From NCBI GenBank assembly GCA_019454045.1, contig SKCR01007778.1, forward strand, positions 1 through 64,000: a DNA stretch of 64,000 nucleotides. The letters run 5' to 3'. The notes under the pieces are model-generated. The model worked only from the letters and a program-made list of their open reading frames with translations, had not been told where the DNA came from and ran no database searches. The stretch is from Zanthoxylum bungeanum (lineage: Eukaryota; Streptophyta; Magnoliopsida; Sapindales; Rutaceae). Below, piece after piece: positions 22,794 through 34,436 of this stretch. Numbering within the stretch: position 1 is the first letter of the stretch; each line of letters begins with the position of its first letter. The translations under genes and the position numbers were made by a program.

Positions 22794-23404
22794 AAGTAAA
22801 CCCCAAGCAACGGACAGAACCCCAAGAACCGCGAATTTGATTTTGTAGGAACAAAACCCTTCCAAGGCCACAAAGAAGACCCACAAAGAACTTGCCCTTG
22901 AGAACCCTTAAGATGAATCCTTGTAGTGTTTTTGCTAGCAATGGAGACGCCACTAAGTTTGCTTTGATAAGTCGATTCAACTTGAAAAGTGGAATCCCTC
23001 CCTTACAAGAATTCGCCATAGCCAAAGCTTTAAGCTTTTGAGTTTACAAATTTCGTTTGTTTTCCTCAAATGAAGAAGAAAGTAAGCTTAAATAGTGTTA
23101 CAAAAAGAAACCCTAAAGGCATAAAGACAACAATGCCCCTAAAACGAAATTACACAATATCAAGTCTTTAAGTCTTCAAATGCCTAGGAAGCTTTATTCT
23201 AAACTGATTTGGGCCAAGTGAAATGGTTTTGGGCCCTTTCCATCGAAGCCCACATGCATATCTATTTGTTTGTTGCAGTCGGCCATAAAACTCTGAACTA
23301 ATCCCGCCATTGCTTCTCTAAGTCTTTTGGTCATCTGCCTCGTAATTGGCCCTTGTGGCACTTGTAATGCGTCCTTTGGTTTGTTGTCGGCCTGGATCAT
23401 GTCA
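22794..23404 (-). repeat. A3 3' LTR, outer end missing
   Basis: A 611-bp family A LTR starting at AAGTAAACCCCAAGC rather than TGACAAG. It ends CATGTCA, followed by the PPT complement. It carries the Pol tail frame (to 23194), with the motif GPITRQMTKRLREAM. Confidence 0.88.
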
Positions 23405-26400
23405 TCCCCTCCCTCTTGAAAAGGATTCGACCTCGAATCTGTACCTGCATCAAAAGGAGTTAAGTCAGAAACATTAAATGTAGCAGACACATTATACTTA
23501 CCTACCTGTAAATCCAACTTGTATGCATTGTCATTAATCCGTTCCAAAACTTGAAAAGGACCATCCTCTCTCGGTTGTAGCTTAAATTTACGTTGTTCAG
23601 GAAATCTCTCCTTGCGCATGTGTACCCAAACCCAATCTCCAGGATGAAATACCACACGCTTTCTTCCCTTATTAGCATGAGAAGCATATTGCTCATTCTT
23701 TCGTTGTATTTGCTCTCTTGCTTTCTCATGTGTGCTTCACCAAATCGGCTTTCCTTTTTCCATCTAACCCCGCATGCTCATCAACAGGCAATGGTAACAA
23801 ATCTAATGGAGTTAGTGGCTAAAACCATAAACAATTTCAAATGGTGAGTAAGATGTAGAGGAATGAATACTACGATTATATGCAAATTCAACAAAAGGCA
23901 AACAATCCTCCCAATTTTTTAAGTGCTTATTGATAATAGTACGCAATAACTGAGTCAAAGTCCTATTAACAACCTCGGTTTGGCCATCAGTTTGGGGGTG
24001 GCAAGTAGTAGAATACAAAAGTTTAGTTCCCAACTTACCCCATAAAACTTTCCAAAAGTGACTAAGGAATTTAACATCAAGATCTGAAACTATACTCCGT
24101 GGAATCCCATGGAGTCGTACTACTTCTCTAAAGACAAGTCAGCAATGTTAGTGGCATCATCAGTTTTATGACATGCTATAAAGTATGTCATCTTACTGAA
24201 CCTATCAACCACTACAAAGATGGAATCTCTACCCTTCCTAGTCCTAGGTAAACCCAATATAAAGTCCATCGATACATCTACCCATGGCTCACTAGGTATT
24301 GGCAACGGTGTATACAACCCATGGGCATAACCTTAGATTTAGCATGTTTACAAGTTAAGCATTTATCACACAAACGCTCAATATCTCTCCGCATTTTAGG
24401 CCAATAGAAATGTTCACTCAATCCCCTAAGGTTTTGGTAATGCCAAAGTGCCCCATTAAACCTCCCCCATGTGCTTCCTCACTAACAATTCACGCATACT
24501 ACAAACAGGAATGCATAATCTATTTTCCCTAAACAGAAACCCATCATGTTGGTAGAATTTACTAAAAGCAGACTTTTCACATGCAGCATAGATAGTACTA
24601 AAGTCAATATCACTAGCATAAAGTTCTTTAATAAATTCAAACCCAAGCATTCTTGCACTCAATGAAGTAAGTAAAGCATACCTTCGCGATAGTGCATCGG
24701 CGACAATGTTTTCCTTACCTTGTTTGTAGCGGATTACATATGGAAATGTCTCAACAAACTCTAACCATTTTGCGTGTCGTTTGTTCAGTTTACCTTGTCC
24801 CTTCAGATGCTTCAATGATTCATGATCCTGGAATGTCTTCTCAAAGTTGGGTAGTGCCAAGAAGAGGGGTAGTGCCAAGACTGGTGCACTGCACAACTTC
24901 ATTTTCAGATCCTGGAATGCCCGCTCCTGCTCTTCACCCCATTTGAATCCAACAGTCTTCTTCACTACTTCAGCTAGTGGTGCTGCAATACTACTGAAGT
25001 CTTTAACAAATCTACGGTAGAAGCTTGATAATCCATGGAAGCTTCTGACTTCTGTCACTGTTGTTGGTGTTGGCCAATCCTTAATTGCCTTCACCTTTTC
25101 TAAATCTACCTCGATGCCATCTACACTCACCAAATCCAAGGAAGACAATTCTATCCATACAAAAAGTGCACTTATCAAAGTTAGCATACAGTTTTTCTTG
25201 CCTTAACACATCAAGAACATGCTTCAAATGCATAACATGCTCATCTACAATTTTACTGTAAACTAACATGTCATCAAATAAACTACACTAACTTACCTAA
25301 AATGCACGCATAACATGATTCATCAATCTCATAAATGTGCTAGGTGCATTTGAAAGACCAAATGGCATAACTAACCATTCATACAAGCCATACTTAGTCT
25401 TAAATGCAGTTTTCCACTCATCTCCCTCTCTCATGCGAATTTGATGGTATCACTCTTTAAATCAATCTTACTAAAATTTTGGAACCATACAATTCATCCA
25501 ACATGTCAACTAGTCTAGGTATGGGGTGATGATACTTTACCGTAATATTGTTGATAGCTCGGCAATCAACGCACATGCGCCACGTCCCATCTTTCTTAGG
25601 AACTAGAAGCACTGGTACTGCACAAGGACTCATGCTTTCCCTGACATACCCTTGTCCATCAACTCTCGTACTTGCCTTTGTAGCTCATTTGTCTCCTCGG
25701 GATTGCTCCTATAAGCCGGTCTGTTAGGAATGACTGCTCCAGGTATGAAGTCTATATGGTGCTCGATACCTCTAATGGGTGGAAGCCCACTAGGTATGTC
25801 CTCTGTCAGTAGTACGTCACTGTAATCCTGTAAAAGAGATGAAATAGACACAGGAAGTAAAGGGTTAGTGTCAGTAAAATAAATATGAGGCTCTTTATAG
25901 ATTAACAATAGCATGAGCTTGCTAGCCTTGAATGCTTTCCTCGCTTCACCCCCACCCATGTAGAAACCTTTTTAACTCTCCCTTTTGTTTCCCCCTCACG
26001 TTCACTCACACTCCCCTTGGGAACTCCCACGACTTTGGCCTTATTTTTCTCACCAGATACGTCACTCTCACTAGTCTCACCCAAGGTGGTGTTTCCCTTC
26101 GCTCTCTCTTTGTCACGCTCAAGTTGCAACTTAACCTGATCTTCATGGACTTGTGCAGGTGTAAGTGGGTATAATGTAATGGGTTTTCCTTTATGCTGAA
26201 AAGAGTATTTATTCTTGAATCCATCATGAATAACCTTCTTATCAAACTGCCACGGTCTACCCAAAAGAATATGTCCTGCATGCATCGGTATCATATCACA
26301 TAGAACATCATCTGTGTATGGCCCAATGGTAAAGCTCAACAAAACCTGCTTTGTCACACTTTCCCCACAATCATTTAACCATTGCAACTTGTAAGGCTTC

Positions 26401-26715
26401 GGGTGTCTCAAGCAACTCAACCCCAATCGCTCAATCAAAGTTGTGCTAGCAACATTAGTACAATGCCCCCATCTATAATCATACTACACCCCTTACCATT
26501 CACACGACACCTAGTATGGAATGTGTTCTCCCTCTGCTGCATACTCTCATCCTCTGCAACATATGCACTCAAAGCACGCTTGACGACTAAGGATAAGTTA
26601 TTCAGCGGGTATGCAGCTCCCTCATGGACACTAGCATCCTCCAACTCTGGCATCTCATCATCAACCTCACTATCAGTAGAGTACACATCTCCACTCTTCT
26701 TATCAATCACTAAGG
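23194..26715 (-). pseudogene. A3 pol, RNase H partly deleted
   Basis: Open pieces on the minus strand are 25902-26438 (protease C-part), 25630-25959, 25081-25269, 24456-25187, 24120-24317, 23812-24033, 23502-23729 and 23194-23655. RNase H is damaged: near 24826-24870 the sequence jumps from TCATGATC to AATGTCTTCTC, losing about 0.2 kb that encodes ECDASG, and GGGTAGTGCCAAGA is locally repeated. TDHESL is reduced to DHESL, while ADALSRR is intact. The final piece runs through the PPT into the LTR for the tail QVPQGPITRQMTKRLREAM and ends at 23194. Non-functional. Confidence 0.87.
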
Positions 26716-27952
26716 TACGTCTATTGGGACATTCTGAAGCATAGTGTCTCATGCCCAAACATTTAAAACACTTGCAATCCTTAGTTCTAGTAGTTGTACC
26801 GTCAGGTTTTGGTCTAGTTTTACTCGATTCTGCAGTCTCTTTACCCTTGGTTCTAGGTTCGGCCCTAGGCTTATTAAAGGCTCCACTGAACTCGCCTCTA
26901 GGCTTGTCAAAGCCTCCATCCCGCTTCTCATTCGGAACCCATTTTCCCTTCCATGCAGAAGTAGCATGAGTACCAAATCTGGATGTTGACCTTTTCTTGA
27001 GTTGCCTTTCTACCTTGATAGCCATGTGAAGCATATCCTCCAAATCAACACAGTGATGCAACTCCACCATGTTTGCTATCTCTCTATTCAAGCTCCCTAG
27101 AAACCGTGCCACAGTAGCTTCTGCATCCTCAACTACATTTGCCCTGATCATGGCAACTTCCATCTCTGTGTAATAGTCCTCAACACTCTTGGCCCCCTGA
27201 TACAGATGTTGTAGTTTCTGATACAACTCCCTATAGTAATGGCTGGGTATAAATCTCTTTCTCATGAGACCTCTAAGTTCTGCCCATGTCTGAATCGGTC
27301 TCTCATAATTTCTCCTCCGAGTAGAGACAAGCTGATCCCACCAAATCATAGCATAATCAGCAAACTCAATTGCTGCCAGATTGATCTTCTTCTCATCTGA
27401 CTAGTGATGACTGCTGAAAATCAATTCTATTTTCTTTTCCCATTCTAAATAAGCTTCAGGATCATTTTTGCCGTGGAATGTTGGTATCTTGATCTTGATG
27501 CTATCCAGATCACCGTCTTCATCTCCTCGTCTACCATATCCCCTCCTATCATAATCCCCTCTTCTAGCATCAAATGCACCTCTATCATCAAACCGTCTAT
27601 CCCTCCTATCATTCCTCCTATCAAACCTCCTATTAGGCCTCCTGACATGCCTAGGCTGAAATCTCTCCTCCACATCATCAAGACCATCAGAATCATCAAA
27701 CTCATTTTCAGCTTCCTCTTCATCTGGCGGTACATACTGTGGTGGTACACGTCGAGGTGGCATATTATGAGGTGGTGGTACATTCTGGAGTGGTGGTACA
27801 TTCTGAGGTGGTGGTGCTCTGGGACCGCTACCAGTTTGAATACTCTCTACACTCTTGGTCAATCTCTCCAAAGCAATATGCATGTTCTCCATCATATCTG
27901 TAAATTTCCTATCCAAAGTCTCAAGCTTTTCATCAGTGGTTAGACCTGCCAT
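26716..27952 (-). pseudogene. A3 gag, frameshift or stop in capsid region
   Basis: Start at MAGLTTD (27952); an upstream in-frame ATG at 27997 adds MLYFLVISNLFLSVE. The first frame is open to 27401 (capsid start), where a stop replaces the Ser-Asp region (a TAG from CTGACTAG). The second, 26435-27349, holds the capsid core and the knuckle CFKCLGMRHYASEC. The protease site follows in the same frame but is shifted at IIDGG. Confidence 0.87.
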
Positions 27953-29400
27953 CTCAACACTAAGAAACAGATTAGAAATAACAAGAAAGTAAAGCAAATA
28001 TGTAAATCCTTACAATCTCACGTGTTTACACTCGAATGATATCACTCCACTCGTGTTTGCACTCTATTGGCTTTTACCCGATATTGTGCTCACAATCACT
28101 GCCTTTTACCACTCTTGAGTTCTTCCTCAATTCAAATGTGAATCACACTGAATCCAAGAATACAAAGCCAAGTGTAGTCCTCAAGCTAGCATGAAACACA
28201 ACGGACCCAATAATATATATATATATATATATAGGGCAGGCGGAAACAAAATGCGAACAGGAATAGCAATGACGAAGACTCAATCAATAATACTTAACCT
28301 AGAATAATTAGAATAAGAAGCAAACAATTAGCACAATGGAGAAAAAAATAAGCATGCAAATTCACGGTCATATGCAATTTCGGGAGAAAATTTGGCACTT
28401 CTATAGAAATTTTAATGGAATACCCTCCATAGGCACCTAAATGATAATATGGAACAAACTAGATTCAACCAAAAAATTTCACTTTTTTACTCTTTTTTTT
28501 TTTTTTTTTTTGCTCAAGTGATCACTATCACTCAAGTCCCTTTTTCTTTTCTTTTCTGATAACGTCAGATGCTAAATGTGGTTCTGATTTCAGAGGCTAG
28601 TTTTCAGAGCCTGATTTCAGAGTCTGATGAGGGTCTGAATTCAGAGGCTACTAGTCAGTGTCTGATTTCAGAGTCGAATAAGGGTCTGATTTCAGGGTCT
28701 GAATTTAGAGGCTAATTTTCAGAGGATACTGGTTAGGGTCTGATTTCAGAGGCTACTTGTCTGGGTCTGATTTCAGAGGCTAAGTTTCAGGGTCTGATCT
28801 CAGAGGCTAATTTTCAGAGGTTACTGGTCAGGGTCTGATTTCAGAGGCTAAGTTTCAGGGTCTGATCTCAGAGGCTGATTCAATGGTTAAGTTTCAGGGC
28901 CTGATCTCAAAGTTTGATTTCAGAGGTAGATTTCAAAGGTTACGTTTTAGGTCTGATTTCAGAAGCTAAGATTTCAGGGTCTGATTTCAGACTTCACTTA
29001 GTTTTTTTTCAGGGTCTGATTTCACACTTCACTAGGGTTTAGAAAAAAAAACACACAGCCGCCAAGAACATGCTTATTTCTTAAACATATGCTAAAGAAC
29101 TGAATGACTATGACGAACTGATGGGAAGAACAGAACAGAAGCCCAGAACTGGAAAAAAGTTATAAAGAAGAACTGATATGCAACTAGGATGAACTGACAG
29201 GAAGAACAGAACAAAAAAAATTCAGAACTGGAAATGATAAAATATGAACTGATATGCAGAACAACAAAACCAGATCCAGAATATGAACAAAACAAAAACA
29301 GAAACAAGATCCAACAAGAACTGAAACGAAAATAACAAAGAACAAAATAAAAACAGAATCAAACAAAAGGAAAGATAGAAAAATCAGACCTTGGAACCCT
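27953..29400 (-). other. A3 leader with palindrome array
   Basis: Noncoding. It contains a TA microsatellite (about 28213-28232), a short T run (about 28490-28511) and the TCTGATTTCAGA-type array (about 28585-29030). The unit order resembles A2 more than A1. Confidence 0.78.
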
Positions 29401-29415
29401 GAGCTCTAGATACCA
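29401..29415 (-). other. A3 primer binding site
   Basis: On the minus strand TGGTATCTAGAGCTC, identical to A1 and A4, with the extra T relative to the usual tRNA-Met site. Confidence 0.8.
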
Positions 29416-29417
29416 AA

Positions 29418-30067
29418 TGACAAGAAACCCACTTAGATTCGAAATCCAAGTAAACCCCAAGCAACGGACAGAACCCCAAGAACCGCGAATTTGATTTTGT
29501 AGGAACAAAACCCTTCCAAGGCCACAAAAAAGACCCACAAAGAACTTGCCCTTGAGAACCCTTAAGATGAATCCTTGTAGTGTTTTTGCTAGCAAATGGA
29601 GACCCCACTAAGTTTGCCAAACTTAGATAAGTCGATTCAAACTTGAAAAAGGGAATCCCTCCCTTACAAGAATTCGGTCATAGCCAAAGCTTTAAGCTTT
29701 TGAGTTTACAAATTTCGTTGGTTCCCCTCAAATGAAGAAGAAAGTAAGTTTAAATAGTGTTACAAAAAGAAACCCTAAAGGCATAAAGACAACAATGCCC
29801 CTAAAAACGAAATTACACAAATATCAAGTCTTTAAGTCTTCAAATGCCTAGGAAGCTTTATTCTAAACTGATTTGGGCCAAGTGAAATGGTTTTGGGCCC
29901 TTTCCATCGAAGCCCACATGCATCTCTATTTGTTTGTTACAGTCGGCCATAAAACTCTGAACTAATCCCGCCATTGCTTCTCTAAGTCTTTTGGTCCTCT
30001 GCCTCGTAATTGGCCCTTCTGGCACTTGTAATGCGTCTTTGGTTTGTTGTCGGCCTGGATCATGTCA
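29418..30067 (-). repeat. A3 5' LTR
   Basis: A 650-bp family A LTR, TGACAAG...CATGTCA. K LTR sequence begins directly after it at 30068. Confidence 0.92.
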
Positions 30068-30496
30068 GGATATATGTTGCATCCTCCTTTTGACCAAGAA
30101 TAAGTCCGAACTGAACTTTTCCGTAAGCTACAAAGTTGTAGAGCTACGAGTTCTCTTTCCAATGCAACTTGAATCACCAAAATTGGACATCGGATAAGAA
30201 AGGTACGTCAAAAATATGAAGATTGTGCAAATCCCGCCACTACTAATGCACCATTCTGAAAGAAAGCCGAAAATAAATCAAGGCAGCCCATGCACGTCCA
30301 AAACCCATTTCATTCTTGATTTAGATATAATAAATCCTTCATATAAAGTCTCATGCATGGATGAAACTCCAGAACCCAAGGAATCTTCCAAATCCACCAA
30401 AATGGCCCAAATACACCAATCTGACCAAGCTATGCAATCAGCCACAACTTCAAGTTAACTTGGCCCAACAAACAGAACACATTCTGGATCACATCA
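30068..30496. repeat. K right LTR, terminal part
   Basis: 429 bp matching 21938-22366 of the left K LTR, ending CACATCA. It is followed by CCCCC (30497-30501), the target duplication in LINE-1. Confidence 0.82.
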
Positions 30497-30501
30497 CCCC
30501 C

Positions 30502-31195
30502 ACCACCAGAGCCACCCTCAACGCCAATAGCGTTAACACCAACACTATAAGCAGAACCACCATTCAATAAACCCACAACACAAGAGCCCAACCTGCCAGC
30601 AGAACCCCCTGCAACACCGTGCCCAGGATCACAACAACACTAACAGACCTAGAGGTTGCACCAATCTAGAACCACTATAACTAGAGCAGCCAACAGATCC
30701 TCCATCAACATCAAGTCCAGAACCACAGCCAACCGAACCCCCGTCAACACCAAGTCCAAAACCACAGACAACAGAACCCCGGTCAACTCCCGGACCAGAA
30801 CCACAAACGCTAACAAATCCAGAGGGTACACCATATCCAGACCCACAAACAAGGCTACCAGATGCAGAGGCCAAAACAAGGGACAAAGAGCTAGAAGTAG
30901 GAGGAACGACACCAGCAGATAAAGAAGGCTTGGCACTGGTCACAGACGCTGGCACCAGTGAGCAGACCGTAGAAGAGCTCGCAAGACCCGTCACAGTTTC
31001 CAAACGACCTAAACCAAGATCCACATGAGGCAAGGCTATAGAGGCCAAAGAATCACAAGAGACAACCCTAATAGCCTTGCGGCCAACTCCAGGGAGGCGC
31101 GACCCCACCACAGGTAAACCAGACGGAGACATAGGGGAAAATGGGAAACAAAGGGAAAAAGGGAACGAAGGTAGAAAGGAGAAGAGTTGAAACAA
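30502..31195 (-). pseudogene. LINE-1 ORF1, N-terminal part
   Basis: Open on the minus strand from 31195 to 30629. It is very rich in Gly, Ser and Val, with repeats of the type GSGLGVDGGSVGCGSG. The likely start is MSPSGLPVVGSRLPG (about 31132), which aligns with MPPSGVPCVGPRLLG at the start of LINE-2 ORF1. It has no recognisable domain; plant L1 ORF1 N-termini are often low-complexity. It continues at 21433 across K. Confidence 0.68.
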
Positions 31196-31330
31196 AAGTA
31201 AAAGTGTAGAGAAGAAGGCAAAACAGTGTTATCGATTTGGTAGAAGACCAAAAGAGATTAAGGCTCACGACGATCTAAGACGGGAATCGCCTAGAGGGAA
31301 GGGAAAGTTGAGAGCATTTTTCAGATTGGG

Positions 31331-31434
31331 ATACCTAGTGAGCCATGGGTAGATGTATCAATGGACTTTATATTAGATTTACCTACGACTAGGAAGGGTA
31401 AAGATTCTATCTTTGTAGTGGTTGATAGGTTCAG
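31331..31434 (+). mobile_element. 104-bp plus-strand integrase fragment
   Basis: Matches the integrase core coding sequence of A4 (about 43488-43592): [14 protein letters not shown]...DRFS, on the plus strand. It is flanked by the LINE-1 5' end at left and by the outer end of the C1 LTR at right. The simplest reading is that C1 inserted into an older plus-strand gypsy element of which this is the remnant. Confidence 0.8.
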
Positions 31435-32096
31435 TGATAAGAAACTCACTAGGATGCAAACGCCAAGTATTTTCTTAAGTCCCAAGAACCTCAATCAATG
31501 ATTTTGTAAAAATAAAACCCATCCAAGATCGCCCTAAACCACCATGAAACATTGCCTATGATAACTCAAAACATGAAATCAGTGTGTTTTGCTAGCAAAT
31601 GGAGACGCCGCTAAATTTGCTAAACTTAAGTCGATTCAAACTTGAAAAGGGAAATCCCTCCCTTATAAGAAATTCAGCCATAGCCAAAGCATAAGCTATG
31701 TGTTTACTTACAAATTTCGTGGTTGACCTAAAATGAAGAAGAAGGCAAGCTTAAATAAATAGAGTTACAAAAAGAAACCCTAAAGGCATAAAGATAACAA
31801 TGCCCCTAAATATGAAATACAAAAATACCAAAGTCTTTAAGTCTTCAAAGGCCTATAAAGCTTCAATCAGAATTGATTTGGGCCAAGTGAAATGTCTTTG
31901 GGCCCTCTCCATTTAAGCCCACATGTATCTCTATTATTTGTTGCAATCGGCCACAAAACTCTGAACTAATCCCGCCATTACTTCTCTGAGTCTTTTGGTC
32001 TTCTGTCCTGTAATTGGCCCTTCTAGTACTTGTAATGGGTCTATTGTATTGTTGGCCATGCCCTTTGATGCTCCACGAGTAGCCTAGATCATGTCA
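31435..32096 (-). repeat. C1 3' LTR
   Basis: A 662-bp LTR, TGATAAGAAACTC...TCATGTCA, clearly the same family as the 676-bp LTRs of C2. It shares the middle (GCTAGCAAATGGAGACGCC) with family A. Confidence 0.88.
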
Positions 32097-33488
32097 TCCT
32101 CTCTCTCTTGAAAAGGATTCGACCTCAAATCTGTACCCGTATCAAAAGAAGTTAAGTCAGAAACATTAAATGTAGCAGACACATTAAACTTACCTTGTAA
32201 ATCCAGCTTGTATGCATTGTCATTAATCCGTTCCAAGACTTGAAATGGACCATCCCCTCTCGGTTGTAGCTTAGATTTACGTTGTTCAGGAAATCTCTCC
32301 TTGCGCATGTGTACCTAAACCCAATCTCCAGGCTGAAATACCACACGCTTTCTTCCTTTATTAGCATGAGAAGCATATTGCTTATTTTTCGCTGTATGTG
32401 CTCTCTTGCTTTCTCATGTATATGCTTCACCAATCCTTTTTCCGTCTAACCCCGCATGCTCATCAACAGGCAATGTTAACAAAAATCTAATGGAGTTAGT
32501 GGCTGAAAACCATAAACAATTTCAAATGGTGAGTAAGATGTAGAGGAATGAATACTACGATTATACTCAAATTCAACAAAAGGCAAATAGTCGTCCCAAG
32601 TTTTTAAGTTCTTATGGAATCCCATGGAGTCGTATTACTTCTCTAAAGAACAAGTCAGCAATGTTAGTGGCATCATAAGTTTTACGACATGTTATAAAGT
32701 GTGCCATCTTACTGAACCTATCAACCACTACAAAGATGGAATCTCTACCCTTCCTAGTCCTAGGTAAACCCAATATAAAGTTCATTGAAACATCTACCCA
32801 TGGCTCACTAGGTATAGGCAATGGTGTATACAACCAATGAGGCATAACCTTAGATTTAGTTTGTTTACAAGTTAAGCATTTATCACACAAACGCTCAATA
32901 TCTCTCCGCATTTTAGGCCAATAGAAATGTTCACTCAATACCCCTAAGGTTTTGGCAATGCCAAAGTGCCCCACTAAACCTCCCCCATGCGCTCTCCTCA
33001 TTAACAACTCACGCATACTACAAACAGGAATGCATAATCTATTTTCCCTAAACAGAAACCCATCATGTTGGTAGAATTTACTAAAAGTAGATTTTTCACA
33101 TGCAGCATAGATAGTACTAAAGTTAGTATCACTAGCATAAAGTTCTTTAATAAATTCAAACCAAGCATTCTTGCACTCAATGAAGTAAGTAAAGCATACC
33201 TTCGCGATAGTGCATCAGCGACAATGTTTTCCTTACCTTGTTTGTAGCGGATTACATATGGAAATGTCTCAACAAACTCTAACCAACGTGCGTGCCTTTT
33301 GTTCTACTTACCTTAACCCTTCAAATGCTTCAATGACTCGTGATCTGTATGGATCACAAACTCTCGAGGCCATAGATAATGCTGTCAAGTCTCAAGGGCT
33401 CTCACTAGCGCATACAACTCCTTATCGTATGTGGGGTATCTCAAAACGTCACCATTAAGCCTCTCACTAAAATAGGCTATTGGTCGCT
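32097..33488 (-). pseudogene. C1 pol part: RNase H end and integrase, core deleted
   Basis: Integrase reads from the zinc finger ([11 protein letters not shown]) through the start of the core (32612-33016), where the first catalytic Asp is changed (VSMNFILG instead of VSMDFILG). At about 32613 it jumps from HGIP to the sequence after NKNLKTW, losing roughly 0.2 kb that encodes the second Asp and the Glu of the DDE triad. The C-terminal GPF region follows (32084-32433) in shifted frames and runs into the LTR. RNase H ends at the B2 insertion. Clearly inactive. Confidence 0.85.
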
Positions 33489-34436
33489 TGACAAGAAACT
33501 CACTTGGGTTGGAAACCAAGCAAACCCACAAGCATTTTTCTCAAAACCCCAAGAACTTTGAATACTGATTTTGTAGGAATAAAACCCAACCAAGATCAGC
33601 CCCTAACCACCATGAAACTCACGTCCATGATAAGCACAAGCATGAAATCAGATTGTATTTTGCTAGCAATGGAGACGCCACTAAGTTGCCAAGCTTAGAT
33701 AAGTCAATTTGAACTTGAAAAAGGGAATCCCTCCCTCAACAAGGTTTTGGCCATAGCCATGGAAAGCTCAAGCTTTTCTCTCTTTCAAAATTCTGTATAT
33801 TACGTTGTTGTTGATAAAATTTACAAAGGAGAGTTATATAGTTAGGGTTACAAAAGAGTAAAAAGGCTAAAATGACCATTGAGTTAAAATTACCAAAAGC
33901 CCTAAGTCAAGCACCTCAACCACGACCATTAAGGTCCTTTTGCACCTAAATAAACTTAAAACAAAGATTAGAATCTAATCTCACTTAAGCTAATTGAGGT
34001 GCTTACATGCTATATTAATTGACGTGCTTCCGGCTAAGTACAAATCTAAGCATAATTAAGCCTAATGGCATAGTCAACCATGCTAATTACATCATAAATA
34101 AAGTCAAAATGTTGAGCACAAATGACAAAAATGCCCCCATTTGGCCGAATTCAACATAGTCCCAAAATGGGTGAAATCGGGTCAAAAGGGTGCTGATGCT
34201 GAAGCTGCTCTGCTATGCTTCAGTCTAAGCTGATCTGGGTCAAATGAAATAGCTTGGGGACCTCTCTGGTTATGCCCATATGTGTCTCTGGTGTGCACTT
34301 GACTTGGTTGCTGCAACTGGTCACATAGATCTTCTTTGATCTTTGGCGTGTGATTGGCCCTATTGGCAACTGTATGGGTTCTTCCAAGTTGTTAGCTGCA
34401 TCATGTAATGTTTCTGATGTGGTTGGACTCATGTCA
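33489..34436 (-). repeat. B2 3' LTR
   Basis: A 948-bp LTR, TGACAAGAAACTCACTTGGG...GGACTCATGTCA. Compared with the 5' LTR it lacks about 30 bp (GAGCTAGTCCCGCAAAGGCC region) near 34328. The Pol tail frame (GPITRQRSKK) runs into it and ends at 34220. Confidence 0.93.

Larger units (their letters stand above)
22794..30067 (-). mobile_element. A3: family A element with truncated 3' LTR end
   Basis: Minus-strand family A copy with 5' LTR (29418-30067), PBS, leader, gag, pol and a 3' LTR (22794-23404) that lacks its first 30 bp or so (the U5 end). At the left the sequence passes from K LTR to A3 LTR at a shared TCC (22791-22793). On the right A3 ends exactly at CATGTCA followed by K LTR sequence. 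The K sequence on the two sides overlaps by about 40 bp, which a simple 5-bp target duplication does not explain. Confidence 0.9.
21439..30496. mobile_element. K: LTR element reduced to LTR sequence, with SINE and A3 inside
   Basis: The left LTR is 21439-22366. A second LTR copy is present in two parts, 22597-22793 and 30068-30496. The outer flanks are CCCCC at 21434-21438 and 30497-30501, a 5-bp duplication inside LINE-1. No internal coding region remains. The second LTR lacks its first 340 bp or so, where a SINE sits. The LTR core (GATTTTGTAAGAACAAAATCC, GGAGACGCCACT-like parts) is distantly like families A-C. Strand is not assignable with certainty; the end CACATCA corresponds to CATGTCA of the minus-oriented A copies. 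Confidence 0.75.
18246..31330 (-). mobile_element. LINE-1: L1-type element, 3' truncated, split by K
   Basis: Minus-strand LINE in two pieces, 18246-21438 and 30497-31330, separated by the K insertion (duplication CCCCC). From the right: 5' UTR (about 31196-31330), ORF1 N-terminus, ORF1 middle with CCHC knuckle, then ORF2 endonuclease and linker. It stops at 18246 before the RT. LINEs normally lose their 5' end, so loss of the 3' end (RT and tail) indicates a later deletion. The 5' end compares well with LINE-2 (shared ATGCTCTCAA and TTTGGTCTTCTACC), so the 5' end is probably complete. Confidence 0.85.
31435..33488 (-). mobile_element. C1: family C gypsy element, first segment
   Basis: Minus-strand element with 3' LTR 31435-32096, then integrase and part of RNase H. 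It is interrupted at 33488 by B2 (duplication TCGCT), resumes for 15 bp at 49220-49234, is interrupted by LINE-2, and resumes at 53998-54384 before LINE-3. The sequence joined across these insertions is continuous with the family C pol. Its 5' end lies beyond the window. Confidence 0.87.
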
